A stretch of DNA of 64,000 nucleotides, from contig OX422205.1 of NCBI GenBank assembly GCA_949130485.1, positions 681,239 through 745,238 of the forward strand. Reading direction: 5' to 3'. Positions within the stretch are counted from its first letter, which is position 1. Every line of letters begins with the position of its first letter. The notes under the pieces are model-generated. The model was not told where the DNA came from. It did not search any database and saw only the letters and a program-made list of their open reading frames with translations. Below are positions 34,801 through 46,400 of this stretch, piece by piece. Source of the DNA: Agelas oroides. Lineage: Eukaryota; Porifera; Demospongiae; Agelasida; Agelasidae. The translations under genes were made by a program, and so were the position numbers.

Positions 34801-37263
34801 AGGGTTACCCTGTTTTCAGCTTTTTATGGTTTGTGTACACAAGAAGAAATGCAAACTGAAAGAGAAACAACAAGCCTGTGGACGAGATCACTCTTAGTTC
34901 AGAAATGTTCCTCCTCACACAATTCAGTACCAAACTGGAGGGAGATCAATACCTAGAATGCCAACCACACACTTTCTAACTTGTCCCAGGCTAAGTGTAA
35001 GGTGAAACATTTCACACTTGTTCTCAACATCAAGCCCGACATCTTGCAACAACTTGTGACATCTTGCAACAGCTTGTTAAGTGAGTAGCTACCAAGGTGT
35101 AGCCAGATCATCTCAGACCCCCCTTCATGCATGGCTTGAACAATTCCATAAACAATGTGCATAAACACACCATCTCGACTCCACACTCCTGCACACACCG
35201 CTAGGTAAAATCGAGGGGAGATGGCAAACCTCCACCAACATACAGCCATTCTTCCGGAACACAAACACAGGAAGATAAAGATTAGACCTACTGGGATTGA
35301 GATGCCATCCTGGGCTGATGTAGACTTGTCCATTATGCTTCAGGTTGCTAGTAGTTGGTATGTTTGTGTACCTAGTCTCATTACTAGCCAGGTGCAACTA
35401 ACCCGAAATATTTTGTATTGTATGGTCCCTTGGGACCGAAAGATTGCACAAAAATTGATATAATTAAGGATGATGTTTGTTTGTAAGAGAGTATTCAGTT
35501 ACTAGAGAATTACTTGTAAGATACACAAAGAAGGAAGGGTCTGGTTGCTCTTGGCAGGCTTTCGTGCGCTCATAGAATTCAAGAAGAGAAACAACAGCTT
35601 GTGAAAAACTAGGTATTGGTTAGCCTCGTTCCCAGGCTCCCACGCTCCGGAACGCAAACATTGAAGTTGTGCAGGAGTGGAGAGCCAGAAAAGATACCAG
35701 GCTCTCCCTGCGATACATATTCGTGCTCCAGGGGAGCCTGGGAACGAGGCTAGGTGTTGGTACTGTGCTAGCGTTGAGAAACGTGAGACTGTGAAATTGA
35801 CAGATGAGTAATTTATAACATGAACTATGTCATCTGTAATCTGATCAGCTTTGCTCAATTTCCTGCAGAAGATCCTTCCTGCTTCCTGCATGACAGCTCT
35901 ATAAAGGTTGCTCAGGTATAGAATGTAAGGTTAGATAACACCTAGTAACCGATTCACAGCTCAGGAAAAGCAAAAGTGTGGTTTCAGGAAGGTATGGAAG
36001 GCATGTGATAATTATGGTGCAAGTTTGAATGTAAAATGATTCAGTGGTGGGCATCTATTAGCACCATTCTAGTAGCCATGCTTACAATCTTAGCATCATG
36101 GGATGTCCACCTCCTCCTCCTCCTCCTCCTCCCAACACAACTGGAGTATCAATCACACGTACAAATTATGGTCATTCCCGTTACAACTTATCTCATCGAT
36201 CAGAGTGGGATATGGCGAATTACTAGTATAAATGTGACTGTATTCTCACGAACGAAAGACGGGGGGAAAATACAGCATACAAGTAACTGGTTCACCATAT
36301 TCTATGGCTGGTTATTGGTAAACAATACGCATTGCCTGTCAGCAATAATATATACATTGAAGAACTAGCAGATTGAAACTATAATTATTTCAAGGTCGCT
36401 TGGTACTAGAAACAATCTGAGGTCATGTTTTATGGCCATCATATACAAAGATGCTCCCATGTATGGTTTTACTATCCCTCATGATCATGTTGTGAGCCAG
36501 AGATTTTGTGTCCTGATAAGGCCAGAGATCTGCGTCCCGATAAGGCCACAGATCTGCATCTCGATAAGGCCAGAGATCTGCGTCCCGATAAGGCCAGAGA
36601 TCTGCGTCCCGATAAGGCCACAGTTGACATGTCTCATATTACATTCAGAGGAGGTTGGACACAAATCGTGTGGCAGATTTATACGAGAGATTTCTGCACC
36701 AAAAAAGCACTCAGAATCCTCAGTAGTGTTTACAAACACAAATTCACATCATTTTCAGGTCTAGTGAAGTAGATTCTAAATATCCTGGGCTGTAGGGCTG
36801 CTACTTGGAGTGGGATAGCAGCGAATTTGCTGCCAGGCACTCCTGGTACTCCTACCTTTCAAACTCCCCATTAGAGTTCAGGTTGTATGAGGTTGTTGAG
36901 ATAGGCATTTGCATTCAGTGCGGAGCCAGCACACAGTCATGTGTACAGAACTGTGTCCACTCTTCTCTGTACTACAGCTTCACCCACAAGCTGATACTAT
37001 GGGGCTACAACACAATTACCAGGGCTGTTGCTTATCTGGTCAATGCCTGCCTGCAACTTAATTACTTGGTTGTATCTATCTCACACTATCAACAACAAAG
37101 TGATTTTTACACAAATGTTTACTTTACGACACAAATTTGTATGCTTTTTCACTAAAGCTATCAGATGAGTGTAGCTAGCTGATGTTATACCCGTGTTACT
37201 CACCTTTGCTTTTACTTCTATGAGGTTGGGGTCGTAGGTCGGTTGTCTGGGAGCTTTTGACAT
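28878..37263 (-). CDS. PAR6: Partitioning-defective protein 6 (Par-6) cell polarity adaptor
   Basis: Scaffold of the Par-3/Par-6/aPKC polarity complex that couples Cdc42-GTP to atypical PKC at the cell cortex. Three exons: 37263-37204, 30521-30290 and 29629-28878, in phase, giving 347 aa (family about 346). The N-terminus has LIEVKAK, then a PB1 domain (about residues 14-96: [23 protein letters not shown]) for aPKC binding. A semi-CRIB follows (about 122-138, [13 protein letters not shown]; the usual FRPVS proline is Ile here), then a PDZ domain (about 147-240) with the carboxylate loop PLGFYI and the very conserved [19 protein letters not shown]. The C-terminal tail of about 100 residues is low-complexity. 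Intron 1 is 6.7 kb and repeat-filled. Confidence 0.96.
30015..30262. mobile_element. 248-bp MITE with about 45-bp TIRs
   Basis: CAAGAGCGCATATGAACGGG at the left is mirrored by CCCGTTCTTATGCGCTCTTG at the right; the arms extend through AGTAAGAGCGTGTAACTC. The right edge is 27 bp from the donor of Par-6 exon 2. A 33-bp right-end fragment recurs at about 61671-61704. No clear TSD was identified. Confidence 0.75.
30775..30872. repeat. Short minisatellite (gtgtgagtatgtgtgtatgt), 3 copies
   Basis: Tandem units gagtgtgagtatgtgtgtatg plus tgtgggagaactgc in Par-6 intron 1. Confidence 0.8.
31870..32095. repeat. 53-bp tandem repeat, 4 copies
   Basis: Units tgcatgaacctgatcagatg plus catctatgaa(c/g)cacatgtg and agccccgcccatat in Par-6 intron 1. 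The core is rich in GATC/ATGCAT palindromes. Confidence 0.9.
33130..33290. repeat. About 80-bp tandem duplication
   Basis: gcggcattcagctcctagac...ttagtgattttgacca occurs twice in a row in Par-6 intron 1. Confidence 0.85.
33340..33810. repeat. 39-bp minisatellite, 12 copies
   Basis: Units gtagccgtctctcatgaaac plus atgtcaccgtaaacaactg. The unit length is divisible by 3, so frames are open across it on both strands, but they encode only the repeat. Confidence 0.95.
33850..34215. repeat. GT-rich minisatellite (tgtgcctctgtgtggtgtgt)
   Basis: About 17 variable units of (g)tgcctctgtgtggtgtgtgt directly after the 39-bp array, in Par-6 intron 1. Confidence 0.95.
34590..34672. repeat. Dispersed repeat with cccactgtgcaggacttgtt core
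   Basis: cacccactgtgcaggacttg ... cagccaataccagtcctcat ... gctgcatgaccgggag. Related copies lie at about 21256-21312 and 32876-32941, and a more distant one at about 17190-17262. The source element is not identified. Confidence 0.6.
35621..35752. mobile_element. 132-bp MITE (TAGCCTCG family) with 9-bp TSD
   Basis: TAGCCTCGTTCCCAGGCTCC and its complement at the ends. The flanks GGTATTGGT (35612-35620) and GGTGTTGGT (35753-35761) match 8 of 9. The inner sequence agaaaagataccaggctctcc is shared with the element at 37573-37947, so both belong to one subfamily. Confidence 0.8.
36500..36625. repeat. 27-bp tandem repeat, 5 copies
   Basis: Units gataaggccagagatctgcg plus tcccga (or tctcga) in Par-6 intron 1. 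Confidence 0.9.
36630..37155 (+). other. Possible nested coding segment in Par-6 intron 1
   Basis: Two adjacent plus-strand frames without family resemblance: one through about 36625-36772 (containing [16 protein letters not shown]) and one through about 36796-37155 ([14 protein letters not shown], then cysteine-rich [15 protein letters not shown]). The second follows a ctgtag acceptor-like site. Residue composition looks protein-like, but there is no start codon, no recognised domain and no confirmed splice pair. It could be a nested gene, a decayed gene or chance. Confidence 0.2.
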
Positions 37264-38179
37264 GTTCCCGCACTTCTTCTTTCCTACAAGTACTGGGTGG
37301 GCGTTCAAATCGTTGAAGGAGCTCTTTTCAATCTCTGGACACACTTCAGAATTTATTCAGACAGAGGGCTGACATATTACGCTTATGAATTCCTTCGAAA
37401 CTCTACCACTGCCCTCACGGTCTCTTGTGTATACAAGTGGGAGCGTAGGTGGGAGTGACGAGGGTTAATTGCGTCCGCCATTTAATTCCGCGTTCCGCAA
37501 ACTGGCTACGTCACTTCCGCACTTGGTAACGTTCCCAGGCCCCGCCCAGCTGGGAACGAGGCTAGTACCGCTTAGCCTCGTTCCCAGGCTCCTCCGCTCC
37601 GGAACGCGAAATTGAACTTGTGCATGCGGAGAGAGCCTGGTATTTATTCTCACGTGAGAACCCTCAAAGATAGAACGGAGGTAGAACGACCTTAATTGCG
37701 CGTGGGCGTACCCGCGACTCAGAACAGGAAAAAGAGCGAAGGTAGCGGCCAACTTACTACATGTATCTAGTTATCGGGGAGCGAATATCATACACACCGA
37801 GCATTGAACGCATAGTTGGTTGAATAACGTGCAAAACGTTGCCTTTCTGTTTTAGTCCTATTTCGATTACGTCATGCTACGTAGAAAAGATACCAGGCTC
37901 TCCACGCGTGTACAATTCGCGTTCCGGAGAGCCTGGGAACGAGGCTAAGTACCGCTGCAAGCATACGAACGTAGCCTCGTTCCCAGGCCTTCGATCACAG
38001 CTAACGTACATACACACCTATGCTGCAAGCAACCTATAAGCAAGCTGTGCCCGCTCTCAATAATGACCTCGGCTTTTTTATCTGAAGCAAGCTGTTATTG
38101 TCATACACCACATGCAGGACATTACATGCCAATATTGAGGCCAGTCCAGTGAACAGCAATGAAAGTCATTTCAAAGATC
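37264..38179. other. Intergenic region between PRDX5 and Par-6
   Basis: Upstream flank of Par-6 and 3' flank of PRDX5. About 40% is occupied by the MITE at 37573-37947, preceded by a small hairpin relative at about 37530-37564 (gttcccaggccccgcccagctgggaac). No exon seen. Confidence 0.6.
37573..37947. mobile_element. 375-bp MITE (TAGCCTCG family) with perfect 9-bp TSD
   Basis: TIRs of about 70 bp: TAGCCTCGTTCCCAGGCTCC, then GCTCCGGAACGCGAAATTG; mirrored at the right end by AATTCGCGTTCCGGAGAGCC and CGAGGCTA. The duplicate AGTACCGCT flanks it at 37564-37572 and 37948-37956. It sits about 310 bp upstream of the Par-6 start codon. Confidence 0.88.
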
Positions 38180-40132
38180 CTAGAGCTGGCTAAGGAGATT
38201 GTTTGAGAGACTGCAGCCAAGGCCAACATTGTCCGGCTCCATGTTGAGTGCTGTCACTACTCCATCTTCCACTATCATAGAGTATCTGAATTAGGAGGAG
38301 GGGGGAGGAGAAGGAAGAGGAGGAGAAGGAGGAGAACAAGGGGGAGGAGGTGGAAGACGAGGAGAAGGAGGGGGAGGGGGAGGGGGAGGAGAAGGGCAAG
38401 GAGGTGGAAGAGGAGGAGGAGGGGGAGGAGGAAAGAAAAGGGGGGGAGTTGAGAGATCAAGGAAGAAGGAAGGCATATTCAGTAGCATGCTAAGCAAGGA
38501 TAGTGGCTAACCTCTTTGACCGTAGGTTACCCAGTACAGCTGTTGCATCAAAACCAAGATCAATAGCCTACAGAAGGAGTGACACAATGTGTTGTTACAC
38601 CCTTCTGGCCTAATGCCTCACACCAGGGTCACTTCATCCTGCTACATGCAGGAAAGAGCCTGGGTATGACGCTACCTGAGTAGTGATATCAATGGTCATC
38701 AAATAATTCCATTACAGAGCTTGGACTTGTAAACTGACCTTGGTGAATTCTCCAGCAGGGTCAGCAAGCATGCGGATCTTTCCAGTGGCTCCCTTACTCT
38801 CCCCCCAGGCTTCCATCACAAATGCATCGTTTACGGACACACACACAATGATATCCACACCCTTTGCCTTTATCTTTTCATAGTCTTTGACATAGCCAGG
38901 TAGGTGGGTCTGAGAAAGAGAAGATGGCCATGTCTCGTTAATTCCCAGACTGAAAAGTGGAAAGAGGATCTGGTGTTTTGAGCAACATTTCTTGTCACAT
39001 GGGGCAGGGCCTGCTGCGTAAAGAATGTCATAATTGCACTTTGGGACTTAAGCTTTCATTGCATATTGACTGCACAGCATGGTTTACAAAAAGCTCAAGA
39101 AACATGCAAAGTTCCTTGGAACAGCTGAAAACATTTTTTACTTTGGTTCAAAATACTATTGTTTTATCATACGTCTAACTCACGCTAATGTATGGGAGTC
39201 AATGGGGAAGCCTTGCAGCTGCACGCAGTTTATAAAAAGCCGTATTTTTTTACTACAAGTCATGCGAGAATCCGTATCAGTACTGCAAGTCACGTGAGAA
39301 TCCGTATCAGGTACTACAAGTCACGCGAGAATCCGTATCAGGTACTACAAGTCATGTGCGCTGCGTCTGAACGTGCAATGAAATTGAAGGTTCGTACGAT
39401 AAAATCATTATCACCATAGTACCAAGCTATGCCGGAAAAAATATCACTCGTTTGTTGCCGTTGGCATTGTTACTCGTGCTGCGCACTCGTAACAATACAG
39501 ACGGCAACAAACTCGTGATATTTTCCGGTATAGCTTGGTACTATGGTGATACCTATATATTATTATGCAAATATAATTAAACTCTCATTCAAGCTACCCC
39601 ACCCAATTTGAATATTCCTGACTCTATTTTGCAATAAGTGGGAGGGTCAGGCATGAGACTATTGATATACAAGAATGGGATATGAAGTAAACCTTAACAT
39701 GGTATGGTCATTGGCATCACATCCACTAGTATTCTTGACTGTTGTCTAAGCCCGAGCTCTCATACCTGGCTGCAGTAAGGAGTGAAGGCCCCAGGCACTG
39801 CAAACAGGACACCCTTCTTGCCAGCAAAGAGCTCTTTAATGTTGACCTTTGTCTTTGGGCCCTCATGCAGCTCCACTGATGGCAGTGAGTCACCAATCTA
39901 CATAGATGTTGGTCACATAATCTTCAACCAATCAGATCGCTTAATCTGGGTCACGTGACAGCATCCGGTCTCCACTCACATGGAGCAAATTTTCATCAAC
40001 TCACTATACAAGATTACTATACAATATTATAATTGCAAAGAACTATGCAGACGTGTTCACCTTGATGGGCATCCTCAGAGCCGTCGCAGTGGAAACGCTT
40101 CTCCTGACCACGAACAGTGGGAGACGATACAT
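38180..40132 (-). CDS. PRDX5: Peroxiredoxin-5 (atypical 2-Cys thioredoxin peroxidase)
   Basis: Reduces hydrogen peroxide, alkyl hydroperoxides and peroxynitrite. Five exons (40132-40061, 39897-39766, 38909-38739, 38567-38512, 38285-38180) keep phase and give 178 aa. The peroxidatic cysteine is C66 in [17 protein letters not shown]91 and the resolving-type C168 (GLGCSLSNN) keep the spacing of animal PRDX5. The protein ends SQL, the peroxisomal PTS1 ending of mammalian PRDX5. The first 21 residues are basic and Ser/Thr-rich, like a mitochondrial presequence, and a second Met (M21, MPIK) stands where the short mammalian form begins. Dual mitochondrial and peroxisomal/cytosolic targeting is therefore likely (inference). 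It lies 350 bp downstream of COG4 on the same strand. Confidence 0.96.
38290..38465. repeat. GGAGGA purine-rich tract
   Basis: A/G-only stretch in the last PRDX5 intron. Read on the gene strand it is a CT tract of about 170 bp leading into the exon 5 acceptor. Confidence 0.9.
39241..39358. repeat. About 30-bp tandem repeat, 4 copies
   Basis: Units tactacaagtcatgcgagaa plus tccgtatcag in the PRDX5 intron between exons 2 and 3. Confidence 0.85.
39409..39551. mobile_element. 143-bp near-perfect palindrome, foldback MITE
   Basis: tatcaccatagtaccaagct at the left mirrors agcttggtactatggtgata at the right. The arms continue through gttgccgt(t/c)... to a centre near gctgcgcac. It lies in the PRDX5 intron between exons 2 and 3. 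Confidence 0.8.
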
Positions 40133-40482
40133 ACGCAACGTTTGACCACCAAGTTTTATCGCGTGCACGAACTCCTCCCCTTCTGGTCTAGTCTCGTTCC
40201 CAGACCAACCCCGTACGTAGGGTCGACTCCGGAATGAGGCTACTACAATTATACGTATTGCTAGCCTCGTTCCCAGGCCGTTCCTGCCTCCAGTTTTTGA
40301 TCGCTTGCAGCGAGGGGGAAGGCCTGGGCTCTGACTCTTTCTCCCAGGCCTTCTCCCTCCGTTTTTGCATACTGCAAGTGATCAAAAACTGGAGGCAGGA
40401 ACAGCCTGGGAACAAGGCTACGGTATTGCAAATTTAACTGCAGAAGAATTGATAATGAAGACATTGTATGCATTAGTTTGCC
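40133..40482. other. Intergenic region between COG4 and PRDX5, filled by MITEs
   Basis: Must contain the COG4 3' end and PRDX5 promoter. A partial MITE (about 40190-40242) begins roughly 60 bp upstream of the PRDX5 start, and a complete one occupies 40262-40420. Confidence 0.65.
40262..40420. mobile_element. 159-bp MITE (TAGCCTCG family)
   Basis: TAGCCTCGTTCCCAGGCCGT at the left and AACAGCCTGGGAACAAGGCTA at the right, minus one base of spacer. Inner arms are CTCCAGTTTTTGATCGCTTG and AAGTGATCAAAAACTGGAG. The flanks ACGTATTGC and CGGTATTGC match 7 of 9. Confidence 0.75.
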
Positions 40483-43400
40483 TCAAAGTTTGATTCTATC
40501 CACTTCTTCTGTCCTGAAATCACTCCTGAAAAATCAAGAAAGATAATGCACAACTGTAGAGACATGTTTTCTGCAACACAAACATCATTGTCATGTACAT
40601 GCTCCCTATAACAGTCTACCCACCTAGCATCACAATGAGGTTATTTTGGAGCAGAATAGTTTGTAGATGTCCTGCTCTGTACAGCACTCATCCGACACGA
40701 CAGGTATATAATTTCAAAGACTATTTATTCTTACCCTGATCCCTCTCCATTCTACACATCTACACCAAAGCGCTTCATCGACCCACCATAGGATGATGTG
40801 CCCCTTTGTACAACTAGATGTCACTACAGTTACCTGAGGTGTAGCACCCTGCGAACTTCCGTAGGCGTGAGGCGCCACATCATGGGCCCACTGCTTGTTC
40901 CCCAGTAGTCAAGGATCTCATGTACCTTGGAGCAACAGGCAATAAAGAGTTGCATCAATTTCAACCTGACCTTAACACATGCCTTACAGTAACCCTGACC
41001 CTTATAGTAAACCTGACCCTTACAGTAACTCAAGATGTGGGTAAGTAGCCTTGTACTTAGTCTCATTCCCAGACCCTTAGCAACTGAAGATCTGGGAATG
41101 TGCAATTGTTCGACTGCATTCATATGGCTTCACTGCTTTGGAAACAAGAGTAGGGTATAAGGGTTGGGTAGGGGATTGTGTCTGGAACATCTTGTGGTAG
41201 GCTACTGTATGAGGTGCACTACCTACCTCCGAGTCTCAGACTAGAATGAGACTACCTTATCAGTCTTTGGAAGAGGGTGGAGGGAGTCTTTGTCATAGCA
41301 AGTGAACCCTATAAGTAATGTGATGTTAGCCTCGTTCCCAGGCCCCCCACACCAGAGCCTGGGAACGAGGCTAATGTGATGTGTACTACTTGTTGTGGTG
41401 ATTTTAGTGAGGTTTTGTGGTTGAATCTGAAAGTAACTGGTGTTCCATAGTAGATATATACCAGATTATGAACTGCACTGTGATAGCCTGCCAAGTCTCT
41501 GGCATTTCTTTGCTGTGGTGCCTTGAAGTTCAAAATGGCAATGAACTACTTCAAAGTTAAGAATGGTTGCCATAGCAACATACCACTTCAAAGTTTAGAA
41601 TGGTTGCCATTTGCATGAGCCTGGCAAACTTGTCTCTGACAGGCCATTGCGTCTGTGAAGAGAAGTACCCCACCAGCAGCCTCAGGTCTTTATCCAGCTG
41701 CACCCCTCCCAGCTGGAGGGAAAGAGGGAGGGAGGGAGGGAGGGAGGGAGGGAGGGAGGGAGGGAGGGAGGGAGGGAGGGAGGGAGAGGGAAAGGAGGGA
41801 GGAGGAAGGGAAGGTGAAAAAGAAAGTGTGATACCAGGGATGAGAGGACGTCATTTTCTGCTCATTCTCGTTAACAAGGTCAAAAGGAAGGATGTGTGCT
41901 ATCACATTCTTATTTGGTCTGCATGCAGTGTGTGGACTAGTAACACTTGAAGCAGCTGCACCTGGTTGAAAGTGGAGCCGAAAATCTGCTGCTCCAGTAG
42001 GTATGCCACTTCGCTGGTGAGGTCTGTTAACACCTGGTCGTACACAGGCGGCAGAAAGCCTCCCTAGGAAGGGAGAGGCAAGATAACTCACATGACACAT
42101 AGTACCAAATAGTTTTGTTCCCAGGAGCATGATCAGGAGGCAGCTTAAGTCTATCGAGCAAGACCACCTTCTCTCGCTCACCTGAAGCTTGCCATTTGCT
42201 AACCCCGCCCCCAACTTCCGGCAAGCGAGAGAAGGTGGTCTAGCTCGATCGATAGACTAGAGGCAGCTGTACAGTGGAGTTTTCACCTTGAGAGAAGCAG
42301 CTTCTTTTATCTTTCAACACTAATGGTAACAACTTAATCCTTGCTCGTCTTTTGCACAGAGCTGCACTGAACGCTGCCCTCCAGAAGTGAAGCCACGCCC
42401 CATGAAAATCATCTACAGTGATGAAAAGCTAGGCGGGTGGGGTACTGGGAACGAGTTGGAGAAATAGTCCTCTTCTTTTATTGGTTGGAGGTGTGGTCAA
42501 CACTAATTGAAAAAAAAAATGGTGGTCTGGCTTCTACTGAGGAAGGGGAATTCCAGGTGCCTCAATGGAACTCTGCCCCTGTTAATTACACAGTTAATTA
42601 TCACACTGGGTGGCATGTAATGTAATATGCTTAGGATGGGGAAGGGTAACTATTTCACTGCCCCTGTTAATTATACTGTTAATTGTCACACTGGGTGGCA
42701 TGTAATGCTTAGGCTGGGCAAGGGTAACTATCTCACTGCCCCTATTAATTATTATGTTAATTACCTTCACTTGTGACAGAGTGGTGTCTATGGTGGATAC
42801 TAGCTGCTGTACAAAGGGGTCATTGATGTCATAGTTCGCCAAATCCTCCTACCCGTGTGTGTGCAGAAATGAGTTAAATATTCTTCATTGAACCAAATAA
42901 GTTGGAGAAGGAGGGGGAACAGAAGGGGGGGGAGGGAAGGGAAAGAGAGGAAGGGAAGAAAAAGAGAGCATGCAGGGTGAAGAATGGTCCTCCTCACATC
43001 AGTCAGGACGTGGTTGACAGTAGAGAACACCTCAACTGCGGGTCGGATCCGAGGAACCAGCACAACCTCCAGCAACTTACTGATTCCCGCCTGTGTGTGT
43101 GTGTGAGAGAAAGATCACAGACAGTTAGGTCACTAGATTGATTGACAATTTATGGTTAAACAATTGACTGGACACAAGTCTCACAAATCCCCATCTACAG
43201 AAGAGGGTCTGGTTACAGTGGCCTAGCCTCATTCCCAGGCTCCTTGGGACGATGAAACAGCTCTCTAAAGCTAGCGAGCCTCAACACTTGGTACAGTCTC
43301 ATTCCCAGACCAAGAGAGGGGAATGGGAATGAGACAACACTGAAGGACCTGTCTCATTTCCTTGAAGGCAGTAGCAGCGTTGCTCAGGTCGGCCAGACAA

Positions 43401-46400
43401 CTCTGCATGGGGAGCAAGAAGAGGGGAGGGTATGTGATACAGAAGAAGATGGAAGGAAATTTCATGAAACAGAGTTTGTAAGAGTTCCACTACACATTTG
43501 GGGAGGAAGGAGGTTAGAACGTAAACTGACAATCTTACATCCAGTTTTCCCTTTGCCGGCTCCCCGACTTGAGTGACAATCTTGGTACACTCAGCCTGCA
43601 CCAGAGATAATAATAATGGTTGTACGGTTCATACATGAGAAGATTTTTCCCTTGAGTGACAGCCTTCCTTACCTGCAGCTCCTTCATCAACTTCTGCACA
43701 TTCTCAGTGCTCACTTCAATGTCATTCAGTGCTACCTGAAGTGTTAGGGCAGCACAAGGAACTTTGCAACTTCCTCCCTTCTCTCCCCCCTCCTTTCTCA
43801 TTTCTCCTCCCCTTCCTCCTTTTTCCTTCTTCCCCCTTCCGTATCTTCCCCTCTCTCCTCCATCCCTCCTTCCTTCCTCCTCCTCCCTCCTCCTCCCCGT
43901 CTCCTCCTTGTCCCTCCCTCTTTTCTCCTTCCCCCTTCTGTATCTTCCCTCTCTCCTCCACCCCTCTTTCCTCCCTCCCCCCTCCCTCCCTTCCCCTCTC
44001 TCTCCCATCCCTCCTCGTTCCCCCTCCCTCCTCCCTTCCCTTCCCTCCTCCCTCCCCTCTTCCCCTTTCCTCCTCCCTTCCCTTCCCTCCTCCCTCCCCT
44101 CTCTCCTCTTCCCCTTTCCTCCTCCCTCTCCCTCCCCTCCCCCCCTCCCCCTCCTTCCCTTCCCTGTAGCTAACACACACGTACCCTGTTGCTGGGCTTG
44201 TTAGCGTCACTATCTCCCCCAGTCGTCCTACCAGACTGCAGCTTACTCTGAAGCATCCCCGAGATGTCTAGCCTGTGAGACAAGACGTCATTCAACCAGA
44301 CTCATTCCCAAACTCAGCAACAACGGTACGAGACCAGCACATGGCATAACACAAAATGGAACAACAGTTACCAAACTGACAAAATCAGTAATAGAACATC
44401 TTGCCTCAACTAGAATTACCCATAGGTCATTCACTAGAAGGCTGAGTAGTGAGTACACATATATGCATCATCAGTGGTTAAAGGGTTAAAGACATGTTTG
44501 ATGTTATTGGTAGATGTTATGGGGTGAAGAGAAGGAAAGCACAAAGCAGTTTGAATCAAACGGCTCCTGTCTTGAATTCGGACCACTGAGCTACGATCAC
44601 GAGGCAGCCACCTCACAACTCTCCATGGTTAAGATAGGGACAAGTGTGCAACCAAAGAGATGGCTAGGAATGGACGGGGGAGTTGGGAGGACTCGACTAT
44701 CCAGGAGGCAGGATGGCTTGGCTAGGAGGCTGTGTACAGGCGTAGTTATTGTTTGTGCTCACCCAGTGGATGGCACGCTAGCTTTCAGTCTGGACTGGAG
44801 CACTTCTTTATAGTCCATCAGTAGCAAAGAGCTGCGTGTGTGGGAGGAGTGGAGGGAGTATTGTGTGTGTGTGAGAGGAGTGGAGGGAGTGTTGTGTGTG
44901 GGAGGAGTGGAGGGAGTGTTGTGTGTGTGTGGGAGGAGTGGAGGGAGTGTTGTGTGTGTGTGGGAGGAGTGGAGGGAGTGTTGTGTGTGTGTGTGGGAGG
45001 AGTGGAGGGAGTGTTGTGTGTGTGTGTGGGAGGAGTGGAGGGAGTGTTGTGTGTGTGTGTGTGGGAGGAGTGGAGGGAGTGTTGTGTGTGTGTGGGAGGA
45101 GTGGAGGGAGTGTGTGGGAGGAGCGGAGGGAGTGTTGTGTGTGTGTGTGTGTGTGTGGGAGGAGTGGAGGGAGTGTTGTGTGTGTGTGTGTGTGTGGGAG
45201 GAGTGGAGGGAGTGTTGTGTGTGTGTGGGAGGAGTGGAGGGAGTGTTGTGTGTAGTAGATATCATGCCCGATGGAGGGGGGAAGGCCTGAGAATGAGACT
45301 AGGCTCACCTAGCATGGTTCAACATTGCACATGCTCCATCCACATTTGCACTTGCAAACGCACGCCTGCAAAAATTAGGACAAAATGACAAATACATGAT
45401 ATGTAAATTTCTATGTCTGGGAGAGGAGGGGAGGGAAGAAGAGAGGAGGGAAGAGGAGGGGAGGGAAGAGGAGGGGAGGGAAGAAGAGGGGAGGGAAGAA
45501 GAGGGGAGGGAAGAGGAGGGGAGGGAAGAGGAGGGGAGGGAAGAGGAGGGGAGGGAAGAAGAGGGGAAGGAAGAGGGGAGGAAAGAGGAAGGGAGAGATG
45601 GGAGGGAAGAGAGTGAAGAGGAAGGGATAGGGGAGGGGTGGAAGAAATAGGAGGGAGAGGGAAGTAGAGGAGGAAAGGAGAGAGGGAAAAGGAGGGCTGG
45701 GGCTTCCCACCTTGTGCATTTCTGCAAGACAAAGAAGATATCATCAGCCATACTGGAGGTAAGGCCATCCGGATTACAGCTGTCAATGCTCACAGCCTTA
45801 TAAGGAAGAAGGTGGAAATCATGTTAAGTTTTGATAATGCTCAGTAGAAAACCAGTCGAGGAAAATCAAACAGGAGCAGAGGGTTAAAAAAGAATGACAG
45901 TGTATATATCCGAGACGAGCGAGCCAATCTGACCTCTGACCTTTGTTAGACTTTCTCTCATGAAGTAGTTCTCAACGAGAATGTACTTGCCAATCAACTC
46001 CTGCAAGAAAACAGTGCACACCAATTGTGTTCCTCAGCTCCTCCCACCACTTGAGCCCCACCCCCCTTTGCAGATGACTCCTTCCCTTTGTACTCTACAA
46101 CAGTGTAAATGAGCCCCACCCATCCTGCAGCTAGCTGCTAATGGGAGTGGGGCTTGGGGGGGGGGGGGGGGGGGGCATCTTGTATCCATGAGCATAGCTG
46201 AGGGGGTGGAGTTTTGGAACCCCACCTAAATTTTCTGCGGCTGCCTTCCCTCAGTTGGGTTGTGAGCTAACATTCTGTGCCACCCCTTGGCCACACCCAT
46301 GAATTGCAAGCCAACATTCTGAGTCCCACCCCTCAGCCACACCCATGAATTGCAAGCCAACATTCTGAGCCCCACCCCTCAGCCACACCCATGAGTTACA

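Noticed and set aside
44540..44625. tRNA-like sequence on the minus strand (gtagctcagtggtccgaatt)
   Set aside because: Resembles a tRNA D-arm and B box, but no acceptor stem or cloverleaf can be drawn; at most a SINE remnant.
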